The notes under the pieces are model-generated. The model made no database searches. It had not been told where the DNA came from and saw nothing but the letters and a program-made list of their open reading frames with translations. From Lithospermum erythrorhizon (taxonomy: Eukaryota > Streptophyta > Magnoliopsida > Boraginales > Boraginaceae), in the NCBI GenBank assembly GCA_019722365.1, contig JADFUC010001055.1, forward strand, positions 1 to 64,000: DNA of 64,000 bases, given 5' to 3'. This document shows, in pieces, positions 35,801 through 46,413 of the stretch. A program made the translations under genes and the position numbers. Position 1 is the stretch's first letter. Each line of letters opens with the position of its first letter.

Positions 35801-37940
35801 TAATGTAGTTTGAAGCGAAATTCACAGGGAGTACTTGATAGTGGTAGCCATATTAATTACAAGAATAAGTAAATAAAATATATTTCGATAAGCTATAAAT
35901 CCCAAAACACTTACAAATAAATTGTAAAGTAAATACTAATACTTCAAATCTCCACGAAATATATTAGTATCGAGACTATTACACTTAAATTCAAGCAGCG
36001 GCCAACGCTACATTTTTGAATCCGGTTATAATAGTAAGTTGTCAACCAATTGTAGCAAACCCCACATAACTCTCTTTGTGTAAAACAGCATCTCTTCACA
36101 GATGCTGCAATGTCTCGAAACCGGTTAAGCATACGATTAAACCAAAGTGTTACTTGGATTGATCATTTGAAAGCCCACCAGCGTTAATGGAAATCAACTT
36201 CCAACATGATCCATTATTAAGTATCAAATGCAACATTGCTTAACACCCGCCATCACGGTGTGCCCAATTGATGCAATTGATTGCACAACTTTAAAATTGA
36301 CGATACTTTGCTTAAATTTTAATTGGTGAGATTATTATTACTTTGTTTTCATTTACTAAATGCATCTTAGCACAATCATCAACCAAATAAAACGACATGA
36401 AAAATAAAACAAGTAATGCACATTCAAGAAGATATGCGATATATTTAAGACCTATTACAAGTATTTATCAAATACTAACATAAGAATGCTTAATTCTTGT
36501 ATCTTGTACTTGGATCCATCCGAGTCCACGAGTACGCGGCCGTATTAAAATGATCTTGATATCTTCGCGACACAATATTTATATACTAACCCATCTTAGA
36601 AACTGCGAAGCTTGTGGGTAAAACAATAAATAAATAAATACAGAAAATATGACTCGGAAAGGTCATTACAACGTCTGATTCCCAGAACCGAAAAATAAAT
36701 AAATAGGCCATATCCCCCATATACCTCGATTTCAATCATGAATTACAAAATATAAGTAACTTTATTAAATCATATAAATAGACTTAATAAATATTTTAAA
36801 TGGCATTGGAAAATGCATGTTGTAATTATCAAATTAATTGAAAATCCGTATGATACACATAAAATTAATTAATATAAACTCGATTATCATCTGTGACATC
36901 GATTAATAATTATTACGATAATTGTATTAACCGTATACATATTGTAGAAAAATATTTATCACAAATATATTCTAAAATATATTAAATGATGAAATTATTA
37001 CCGTAATTGTTATATCGCTTTTAAATTAATTTAAAAGATATAATATAAAGGAAATTAATTAATTGTCATCACATAATTAATTCACAATTAATTAGGTGAT
37101 TAAAATGATAAATAATCAATAAAAACAGAAATATAACTAGTCTCGTAATTTTAGGAAACCAAAATAAAGAGACAAATTCGAATTAGGGTTTTTCAAAATT
37201 AGGGCACCGTCATAATAATGGGCTCGGAGAGGCCGATACGGCAGTCGGCCGTCGGCCATGGCCAGCTGACTGCCCCAGTGTAGGTAAATGCGTCCGACCA
37301 TCATTTTGAGCGTACCAAAATCGCCCGATCCGACACGGCAGCGCCCGTAAGTCGCCGGAAATCGAGTCGGCGATTCATAATGTAATATTACTTCGGTTTT
37401 GATTTAATTTAATTCGTTTGTAAAATCATTTTGGAACTTTAAAATTTTTCAAAATTTGTGAAATTCTAACACGTTAAACTTCATAATTTTCTTGAACAAA
37501 TCCATCACGGTGGATTCATTAAAATAAATTTTTCATATTTAATTATTAATTAAGCAGTCGAGAAATCTCAAAATTGTTTTGAGGCGCGAAAAATCAAAAA
37601 AATTATGAAATTTAATGGAGATCTTATGCGTGCTATCTGGGTTAAAAGAAAAATTATTTTTAATTTTACAAAATTTTACACGCCTCAAACCACGTTGTAC
37701 AAAATTGTTTTGAAAACTAATTAAATCGTCCTTTTTAATTTATGAAACTTAAAATCTATGTTAACAAAAATATGATAATACATCATCATAAACTTGCCAA
37801 CACATGTGTAAAATCAATAATCAAGAATATAGTGATTTATTCTCATCATATATTTATCAATTAAATATGAAATTAATCAAATAAAAATTGATAAAAACAA
37901 AACAGGCATAAAATAAATAATGTAAAACAACTTTAATTTG
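35801..37940 (-). other. Long leader of copia A
   Basis: About 2.1 kb between gag and the 5' LTR, AT-rich and without ORFs. It encloses a sharply GC-rich island at 37210-37385. The length is unusual for a copia leader and could include an unrecognised insertion. Confidence 0.5.
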
Positions 37941-37952
37941 GCTCATTACCCA
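37941..37952 (-). promoter_or_regulatory. Primer-binding-site relic of copia A
   Basis: On - this reads TGGGTAATGAGC, next to the LTR end. It is recognisable as a decayed TGGTATCAGAGC, the initiator-Met tRNA site used by most plant copia elements; both ends match and the middle has changed. Confidence 0.5.
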
Positions 37953-38878
37953 GCGATGGAAATACTATGGATATATGGTATAAATATAAATCCATAATTA
38001 CAGGGGATCTTAAAGTGCATACTACGTTATTAAACAAAAACATATATTTCTGATATATAAATAAAATAGAGTACTTACATTCTGCGGAGTAAATTCCACT
38101 AAAGTTCCACACGCTTCAAAATTCACAACATGGTGACTTCCATAAACTCGCGTGCAGTATCAATCGTATGATATCTAGTTGAGTCATATTTAGGAGAGAG
38201 TTGAATCGAGAACCGATTTATGCTAGTAAACAAGGATGAAGACAAAACCAAAAACCAAGAAAATTCTTGGAGAATTTAGACCAAGGCGGGGGCTACTTTA
38301 GGGGTTTTAGTATTAGCTTGACTTATTAGCTACATTGATTCGTTAAAACTATTTAATGAGATTCTTAATAAGGTTGAACTATTTAATTAGCTTAATTAAA
38401 TAGTAATGAGTCAATATCAATAATCTTTCCAGTTACCCATTAAAATACTAAATTACTCAGAACGATTAAATAACTATTTAATTGATTATTTGTTAATCGA
38501 TATTACATAAGATGGCAGAACCGCATGATGAGAAATAAATTTCTCGATTATACAATTCTCTTTAATTTCATACGCTGAAATATAACTCAAGCGATCCTTT
38601 GTATGTGTTCTAGGCTCGGATAATAGTAAGTTGTATAATAATAATAATTGACTATTACTATTATTATAGCGATTAATATTAAAGATCTATTGTTGTCATT
38701 TCATGTACCAAATTATCATGAGAACCACGCACTAGTAATATACAAGTAGTAATATACAAGTACTAAAGTTGAACACTAAGTTACGATAATCACATTTAAC
38801 CCATTGGTAAATGAATTGATCTATGATTATTCTTGACGGACATAATAAATGGAATCGATTTTCATTTGATTTCCGACA
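37953..38878 (-). mobile_element. 5' LTR of copia A
   Basis: About 926 bp, matching 30021-31029 with many small indels and one deletion of about 90 bp near 38300. On - it starts TGTCGGAAAT. Confidence 0.85.
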
Positions 38879-40254
38879 AAATCTTCTGGTACAAAGAAAA
38901 TTTATCAAGCCCAGTTGGGGTTAGAGCTATCGTTCCTAATTGCTCTCCTCGTATTCTTGGCGTCTATAATATAGGTTGATTTGATATGAATTTCGGTAGG
39001 CGAGAACTTTAGATTATTTGAGTTGGATATGTGTCTTGGGCCAGTCACATGGAGACGAGTTGGTCTTTTTCGTTAGTTATGGTCGAGCAAGGTGCTTGAC
39101 CCGACACTTGATCCGTGTCATTTGTTTGGGCTTTGTCAGCGAGATATGGGTGGATGGTGGGAATTTGGACCTACTCGGCGGATATATGTGTGGGGTGGTT
39201 GAATTGTTCGACCGCCTTTGTTGGATAATAAATTTGGTGGACGCTTGACCCTCTTTGACTTGATGTGTTTGTGGAGGGACTTTGATGGGATGACTTGGAT
39301 ATGTGTCTCGCCCGGGATCTTGGCCGAGCATGCAAATATGCATTTGAACTAGTTTAGTAAACTTTAGGCGGTTCGGCTTCTCATCCCGACCTTGTGATCC
39401 TCCATTTCCTTGATGTTTTAGGCGCTTTATTTTGGTGGGTGAGAGTGGGGATTCGGCCCGATCTCACTTGATTTGATTTAGTGCGGGGGCCTTAGCGTAT
39501 TCCTGGCTATTAAGGATAGACAACTCACATTTTTGTATCGGAGTTTCGGGATTATCCATATGCTTTTCAGTGCGTTAGGCACTTATTTGAGTGCCCCGGA
39601 GGGTGTCCCAGGCAGCTTAACTCCCTTTGAATGCTTCAAGAATGCGGAGATCTTGAGGTGTCCTTGTGAATCTTGGCACAACGGAGCTTTTCTACAGCTT
39701 TTTTACCATTTTGGCTTAGCTTTTTCTCCCACTTTTTTCTTATCATTATTTTTGAAAATATGGGAGTATTTATAGGCTTTCGGGCATGTTTCTAATTGGT
39801 TGATCCATTTCGGAATTGGATTCACGCTCTTGCTTGAATTGATTTTGTGAGGCGTGATGGACCGTCGGATATTTTTTGCATGACTTAACCTCCGAAAATG
39901 GGTAAGAGCCTCTCTTTTGGGTTTTTTTAGGTCAAACTCCATTTATTTATTGACCCGGACATTCCACTTACATTGCATTCATTTAAGCCTAGGTAATAAC
40001 AGAAACCACATTCTATGTTTAAAAATTAAGGTTTATTTAGGTAAAACTCTAATTTTAACCTAAAATAATATCATGTCCTTGAATCCCCGGAACCCCTATC
40101 ATTTTTCTCATGGCTTGAATAGAATTCGAAGCTTCAGACGAACCTAATCAACACGTGCTGTCGTGTGATCGGTTGAAAATTAATTAAATTAATAAATCCC
40201 ATAAAAACATGAATTTTATTAGCCAAAAGGGTATTTAAAATTTCACTATCTCTG
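38879..40254 (-). mobile_element. 5' LTR of the Tat element, outer fragment
   Basis: It continues the LTR interrupted at 30020 and matches 17335-18898. The TATA box (CTATAAATA on -) is at 39767-39775 in the same context as in the 3' LTR. It ends with 'tttcactatctctga' against 'tttcactatctaca' in the partner. Confidence 0.75.
39767..39775 (-). promoter_or_regulatory. TATA box of the Tat 5' LTR
   Basis: CTATAAATA on -, driving transcription towards lower coordinates, away from the CLE gene. It lies about 1.1 kb upstream of the CLE start codon. Confidence 0.55.
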
Positions 40255-40365
40255 AAATGATATATATTACCTAAAATATACCAAAAAGGGAAGAAATAAA
40301 TTATAAAATTATATAATTCCTATTTTGTCGTTAATGAAACAAAAAAGGGATTTAATTAAACGTAC
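40255..40365 (+). repeat. Repeat R, right part
   Basis: 'cctaaaatataccaaaaagggaag' and 'aaattataaaattatataatt' match the reverse complement of 47930-48000. It is the continuation of the R copy whose left part ends at 17284. Confidence 0.55.
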
Positions 40366-40877
40366 ACGTTAATATGAGCCACTGGAGAGATTCACACCAG
40401 TAACAAGTCATCAATTTAAATGGTGAAGACACTTTGTGCACTTATATACAAGAATTAAGTTGTAACATGAGAGATCATTGAGTTGCAACTTAAAGAACGA
40501 CATCTTAGGACGAAATGGGGAATATATCTATATAACAAAATAATTATCATCCAATATTAGAATTTATAACCTGAGGAGTGAGGAATTGAAGTATATGTCA
40601 CCTGTCTGTGGGACCTATTATTGTATGAACTTGTTATTTAAAAACAAAACCATAACCAAAACAAGAAACAAAGAAAAAAATCCATTTTCCTCCCTCATAT
40701 ATATCTAAATCAGAGTTCTATCAATCCAGGCCTCCAGGGCTATGAACTTTAAGAGAGAGAAAGCAAGCCAAAGCAACATTAAACACGCACATAGACATAA
40801 ATTATTCCATTGAAGGCTACAAAACCATCCAAGATAAATTTTTAAATTCCTCATAAAACTAACTAAGAGCCTAAGTC
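40366..40877 (+). promoter_or_regulatory. Upstream region of the CLE gene
   Basis: About 500 bp between repeat R and the start codon. A TATA-like 'catatatatctaaat' at 40696-40710 lies about 170 bp before the ATG, followed by a purine-rich 'agagagagaaagc' near 40753, a usual plant 5'-UTR composition. No other cis-element can be supported by eye. Confidence 0.45.
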
Positions 40878-41123
40878 ATGTACTCTTCCATTGTTGTTTT
40901 GCTGGTGATCTTTTCACTTTTTAGTGGAATGCAAGAAGTTGGGGCCATTAGGGTGTTTCAAGAAAATAGAAGGGCACTTATGCAAGAAAACAAGACAACA
41001 TTGAACCAAACAGAAATGTTTTACAAGTACTTCAATGAAAACATTAGAAGAAACAATGGTAGTACATCTTTTGAAGATAGCAAAAGAAGAGTACCAAGCT
41101 GCCCAGATCCTCTCCATAACTGA
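40878..41123 (+). CDS. CLE27: CLE-family secreted peptide precursor, CLE27-like
   Basis: Precursor of a CLE peptide hormone, which is secreted, trimmed to about 12 residues and perceived by leucine-rich-repeat receptor kinases. The 81-residue product has a hydrophobic signal peptide (residues 1-23, likely cut after VGA) and a variable middle (24-69) with three N-glycosylation sequons (Asn38, Asn43, Asn60). The CLE box RRVPSCPDPLHN (70-81) ends exactly at the stop. The prolines at box positions 4 and 7 that are usually hydroxylated are present. Position 6 is Cys where nearly all CLE peptides have Gly. From memory, Arabidopsis CLE27 also has Cys there (RIVPSCPDPLHN), so I call it CLE27-like. 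It is single-exon and intact in frame, unlike everything around it. The only ATG giving a signal peptide is the one used. The Tat LTR ends 623 bp upstream. Confidence 0.9.
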   Translation: MYSSIVVLLVIFSLFSGMQEVGAIRVFQENRRALMQENKTTLNQTEMFYKYFNENIRRNNGSTSFEDSKRRVPSCPDPLHN

Positions 41124-41202
41124 TTAGCAGTAATCTTAATCTCATAGCTTCTTGTTTTATGTTTTTTTTTTTTGTATTTGAAGAATTTTTTGTATGATTT
41201 TA

Positions 41203-41304
41203 TCCAAAATACCCACGTTTTATCTCTTGATTAAATGTTGTCCTTTCCTTTCGTTTTATTTGTCTAGTAGTAATTCAAAAGAGTTAAACCGTGGGTATTT
41301 TGGA
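41203..41304. repeat. Fold-back repeat downstream of the CLE gene
   Basis: TCCAAAATACCCACG at 41203-41217 is the exact reverse complement of 41290-41304 (15/15). The similarity extends outward with a few mismatches ('gatttta' / 'aaaaatc') and inward ('ttttatctct' / 'agagttaaac'). The enclosed loop is about 72 bp. It starts about 80 bp after the stop codon, so it probably lies in the 3' UTR or just past it. It could be a very short MITE or a hairpin element. Confidence 0.75.
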
Positions 41305-42469
41305 TTTTTTAAATCACTTTTAAGTTTGTTGTAATAACAAGAATTGGGTGATCATATTATAAATTTATCATCATGATGTGAAGGTCGAATGAGAAAAGAA
41401 GTAAAATTCTTAAAATTTTCAAGCCCTTTCATTGGAATTAACTAGTCCATTATCTTTTACTTCTACGGTTTATTTCTATTTACTCCATCCAACTCATATT
41501 GTTTAATTAATAAATCCTTTTCTTTCCATTGTTTAATTTATTTCTCTAACTAATTTTAATTTCACCAAATTTATTCTGTATGGATATAAGTATATAGAAA
41601 ATATACTACCTCACATGCAAAACTTTGCTCAGCATTTTGAGCTTTTTAATAGTTAAATTTTTCTGTAAATATTTATATTTGTATTATTGTTTAATATTTG
41701 ATGAAAATATATCAATGGAAGAATTTGAAATATATTTTTTATTGATATATTTTTTCGCAAAATGTTATAAAATACAAACAAAAATATTTAAATTCAAAGT
41801 TAATATTAAAAAATTAAAATATAAAATCTTTAGTACAGAGAATATATTTTATATGTTTTTAATTCATCTTGTTTAACGAAGATAATATGGAGTCAACGGA
41901 GTGTTTTTATAAAGTATGAAAATTGTTATCTCATACGTACATGTCTCGTTTTAGGATTTTAGTTTCCATTAAATTAAACATACTTGGAATTTTTTTTCAA
42001 AAAATTAGAACTTTCTCATTGAAATTTGAATAAAGAAATTACACTTGAACAGATGCATTATTACATTCCCCTTTAAGTTGTATTTCATGTAGCTATCAGT
42101 GTCTTTGGAAATTGGAAATTCATGAATTTCAAGTAACAATTATTTCTGCCTTTATTGAGTCACAGACCAATTTGCAGAAGTTGGAGTATTTGTTACAGCG
42201 GCATGTTCTTTAACATTATATTGGTATACAATTTACTCCATCTCATTCGAAGCATTTGTTACCTCTTTCCCCAAAATAATGGTGAGTGAATTTACTAGGG
42301 GTCTTAAATAAAGCATTTGTACCTCTTTTCCCCAAATTAATGTTGTTAACATTAGTACTCCGTATTAAACAATTCTATGTTTAATAAAGAAGCGGCATCT
42401 GTTGATTGATGGTATAACATATGTTTGGGTTAACTTGTCATCTGATCTGACTGCATTTTAAAATTCTGT
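41305..42469. other. Unassigned AT-rich intergenic DNA
   Basis: No gene recognised. The ORF at 41625-41876 (Phe, Tyr, Ile and Lys only) is a chance frame in AT-rich DNA; its sequence 'gatgaaaatatatcaatg..gaatttgaaatatattttt' recurs in altered form at 42860-42920. A direct repeat ('aagcatttgttacctctttcccc') of about 33 bp occurs at 42251 and about 42315. Confidence 0.5.
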
Positions 42470-42857
42470 TCCCTCCATTTGTAATTAAATTTTTGTTTTA
42501 ATTACTCACTTTACGTTTACAAAAAGATTGTCAGTTTTTAAGCTTTTTTGATAATTGTAATTTTTAAAGCTTTGTGACTAAATATATTTGTTTTGTATTG
42601 TATAATACCTTACTCAAGTTTTTCTTGTGTCATAATTTTCACGTTAATTAAGAAGCAATTAAGAATGAAGTACATTTTACCTATATATCCCTAATCAATA
42701 ACTAAAACAACAATTAATAAATGTAACTTTTGAATACATTAAGTAGGGGCTTAAAAGGAAAAATTAATGAAATATTACATTGAAATTCCAAAGTGACAAC
42801 TATTCCAAAATAAAATAAAAATTGGTAGGATATCAAGTAAGAAAAACCGGAGGGAGT
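42470..42857. mobile_element. Stowaway-like MITE
   Basis: About 390 bp, with left end 'ccctccatttgtaatt' and right end 'aaaaaccggagggag' followed by TA. CTCCCTCC termini next to TA are typical of Stowaway elements (Tc1/mariner superfamily). No coding capacity, AT-rich interior. The left TIR has lost part of its first bases. Confidence 0.6.
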
Positions 42858-45800
42858 ATTTGATAAAAATTATATCAATGTAAAGATTTGAAATGTATTT
42901 TTCATTGTTATAATTTTCATCAAGTATTATACAATACAAAGAAAAAATATCTACTGATCCAGTTTAAAAAATCTAATATCAATCGAAATGAACAATCTTT
43001 TAAGGCTTGAGAATAATAGTTATCGATAATATAATAAATTATTTTACATTTTGATGTCTTAATTATTTTTATTTAAATTATCAATCAACTTGATGATATA
43101 GTTTTAATTCATTTATAATTCTATATTTTCAATGTATTTTGACTACTTTTCTTTTATTAATTAATGTGCAAATCTAAAACAACAACTAATAGAAAGCAGC
43201 ATTTGGAAATTGCGCATTTTGTTTTTACGCTTTAATTTTCTCATGCTAAGCAAATAATAAGAAAAGCGTTTGGATAACATATTTTTGTTTTTCATTTCAA
43301 AAGGATTACAAAAAATGGCCAGCAGGAAGCAACAAAAAGGTATTTCTTGATTTGTAAAATTAGAAAACACATAAGCTCTTCAACTTGACTCATTATTCTG
43401 AGACGTAAATGCAGTTTATTTAAAAGCAGTTGTTGGTCTTAGATTCATCACTAACATTTTCGCCCGTCTTAACTTCTTCTAAATTTAATTCTTCATTATT
43501 TGTTCTTAAACTCGCGCGAAGACCAACTCAGGATCTGTTTTATGTATCCGCCGTCTCTGTTCTTTCTTATTTCTGCTTTATATAGAGCTTTGAATTTCTT
43601 GAACACAACGATGAGGGCAATGGTAGAAAAAAGTGATTAATGTTAATAGATTTGAAGAAATCAAGCAAAGTTTGATTATTTCTTCTATTTTAATGGATTA
43701 TTCAAAAACAGAAAAAGATGGAATTTTTTCTTGAATGAATTCATAAATAGGGTCATAGAATGGTGCAGCGAAGCAATGAAATTCAGAACACAAATTCAAA
43801 GAATTTAGCACTAAATTTCTTGGTGAATGAAATTCATAAATAGAACATCTTTTATGAGAAAACCATGAAAGCATTGCTTGGATATTAGAGGCGTTGGCGA
43901 TCCAAAATGTGCATACCGTTTGTGTTAATGAGCTTGTGCGAAGATGGGAGCAAAACCATGAAGTTTGGAAAAATAAATGCATCCCGCATTGGGTAGAGGA
44001 TGTTGGAAGTTCGGCTTGTAAGAGATAATATTTAGTGACTTAGTAAATTGATTGATTACTTATGTGAAAAAAATTCTACTTGGCCTTGGCGCCATGAAGT
44101 GCCAAATCCGAGAAAATGAGCTCGGAGAAGTCAGTCGTATGCGACTTCTGCGGACCGCAGTCTTGATTCGAAAAGGTGGGGCTCGTGCGGTAGCGCCCAA
44201 ATAGTGTTTCTTTAGCATTGAAATGACTCACTTTTACCACGAGCATTATTTCGGTAGCTACCTTAAAATAGGGAATTAAATAGTCATTCGCTTTAATGCG
44301 GCTTTCTAGGTATGGTGGAGTTACGTTTATCTTAAATTGAAAAAATAAGTTCTTACCAAACATATTTTTATTTTTATTTTTTATGTTATAAAATCAAAAT
44401 CTTCTTAACTATTTTAAATCGAAACAAAAAATATGTTTCAGACCAAAAAAAAAACGGTACTTACAATAGTTGGGAGGTAGTGCCTTGAATAATTTTAGAA
44501 TTTCAAAAATTGGAGATTTAGTTCCCGAAACTTATATGTATTAGTGCAGTTAAATAATTTTTGAAGTTACGTAGTGATCGATTTGTTAACTTACAGTTTA
44601 CAGAATTAGGATTATCGATAGCACATTTCTGATGGGTTCAAGTCTTCGAAATACTTTGAGAGGGCAGCTCTTATACTTTGGCGGTAGGATGAGGAGTGGT
44701 TGTATCATGATCTTCTGAGCCTATAGAGCGATCTGTAGTTATGCACGAGAAGCCGCGTGGCCATCGGATAATGATCGCAGAGACACTAAAACAATCAAGT
44801 TAGTCTCGGATTTTAATGAATATACTGTAGAATATAAAAGAGTGATTCAGGAAGAACTGTACTATGATTGAGATATTTATAGACAAATGAAGGAGAGAAA
44901 GAGTCTTGTACCCAGCTTTTCACACTTTAATTGTAATGACATCGTCATGCTTAGAAGGTTTAAATCATGTAGGCATTATCCACTTTTAAGTACGATCCTT
45001 TGGACTTGAACCCAAAATTTGTATATATATACAAACTTGTTATACTAATGATTATTTTTTATTCCATCGCCATTCACCATTACTCTATTAGTATGTAATC
45101 CTTGATTATGTGTTTTTAAAAATGTCTTGTTAAGATTATTTTCTTAAAACTTTTCATAACATAATTAAAAATCATTTATGGGCAAACATATATTGACACG
45201 AAAAAATAAAAAAAAGATAATTAAAATGACTTAAGTTTGTATTAATTAATTAAAAAGGAATTATTATATTTTATTCGAAAAAGATTTAGGACAAGGAGAT
45301 GGTGTCTTAAATCCAAAGACAGTTCATGTCTTCGGGTTTTTTTGAGCGCTTAAGGAGTTCTTACATATCTCTTTTTCCAAAGGAGACTAGTGGGACCTAC
45401 GATTTTTGAGTTGATAAGACTCTTTGTCATTTTCTGATTTCACTAGGATAGACCCACTCCTTTGGATTAATATTTTACTTAAAAAGATTAAAGAAAAATA
45501 TATGATGATCGTCCTGGAGCAAACAAAGACAAGAAAAAAAGAACCCACGGCAAGCAACTAAGGTATCTTTTAGCAATCAATATACATTTTAGAAGATTGA
45601 TCTTCCATAGGTCGTAAGAAAAGTTCATCCACACGCAAATAGTTAAAAAATGAGAAATAAAATACAAACCAACATACGAAAATAGATCTTATATTGCATG
45701 TATGTGTATGTATATATTGAAGATAAGTTGGAATATAATATTTGATTTTTCAGTGAATCCCTCGTCTTGTTCAAGCAAAAACTGCATGGTGACAAAATCA

Positions 45801-46413
45801 ACATCTCTGGACTCAAACAAAGCTACATGATTATGTCAGGGGTATTATCGTAATAATCATGTGTAATTATATACATGTCCATAAGTCATAAATATGATTA
45901 TTTTTGTACATGTACCTGAGACTTTGAGACTGACTAGAGTTTCATGATTTAATTTTTTGTGAAAGAACAAAAATCGATGTGAAAATGCAACGTTTTATGA
46001 GGAGAAAGGTGAGCATTGATTAGTAGGGAATGTGCTTGTTTGTTAGTCATTTGGAATGGAATCAAATTGACTCTCTGTCTTCATTTCCTATCGAGTACAA
46101 TCTCCTAAGTCAAGACTTGAACATTTCAGCTCTTCGATACATACATGTACGTTATTACTTATTATCCTAAATCAGACTTGAACATGTACTCCTTCAAAAT
46201 TCCTTTTTAATTATTGTTTTTCATTTACAAGATAAATATTTGATCATGAATAATATAATGAATAATTAATTTCGTAAGAGTACGAATCGTATGGAATTCA
46301 ATGAGGCAAACAAGTATCAATCTTATTACAAATTAAAAACTTGTAAAACTAATTTAACTATTCTTAAAAAATAACAAAAACAAATTTGATTGGAGTTAAT
46401 AAACTAAAAAGAG
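42858..46413. other. Unassigned intergenic DNA
   Basis: No gene or known element is recognised over 3.5 kb. ORFs at 43698-43982 (-, 94 codons) and 44076-44363 (-, 95 codons) have no motif I know. The first overlaps a short internal duplication ('aaattcataaatag', twice). A TATA-like 'tttatataga' at about 43578 is not followed by a reading frame. 45285-45475 has the look of a small repeat ('ggagatggtgtctt...ccactcctttgg') but no clear inverted termini. Confidence 0.45.

Larger units (their letters stand above)
30021..38878 (-). mobile_element. Ty1/copia retrotransposon (copia A), inserted in the Tat 5' LTR
   Basis: - strand element of about 8.9 kb with LTRs at 37953-38878 (5') and 30021-31029 (3'), a primer-binding-site relic beside the 5' LTR and a polypurine tract beside the 3' LTR. 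Gag, protease, integrase, RT and RNase H follow in copia order. Flanks read '...gaaaaat' on the left and 'aaatct...' on the right, against an uninterrupted 'ggggaaattttctgg' in the intact Tat LTR. This fits a ~5-bp target duplication of aaat plus one base. All ORFs carry frameshifts. The lineage within copia was not resolved. Confidence 0.85.
17285..40254 (-). mobile_element. Tat-lineage Ty3/gypsy retrotransposon with nested insertions
   Basis: A - strand element: 5' LTR at high coordinates (29955-30020 plus 38879-40254, split), 3' LTR at 17285-18898. Gag lies at about 27.8-29.1 kb, a protease-region relic at 26.7-27.8 kb, RT at 23.7-25.7 kb and integrase at 22.2-23.6 kb. Then come a long 3' region with an antisense (+) ORF, and a polypurine tract at 18899-18912. 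Two later insertions interrupt it: a solo copia LTR (25728-26706) and a copia element (30021-38878). Without them it would be about 13 kb, a normal size for the Tat/Ogre group. Every ORF is broken, so it is not autonomous. Confidence 0.8.

Noticed and set aside
41625..41876. 83-codon ORF downstream of the CLE gene
   Set aside because: Phe/Ile/Lys/Tyr-only composition of AT-rich DNA; a similar nucleotide stretch at 42860 is not open.
43698..44363. Two - strand ORFs of about 95 codons in intergenic DNA
   Set aside because: No motif, no supporting splice structure, and composition like the surrounding DNA.
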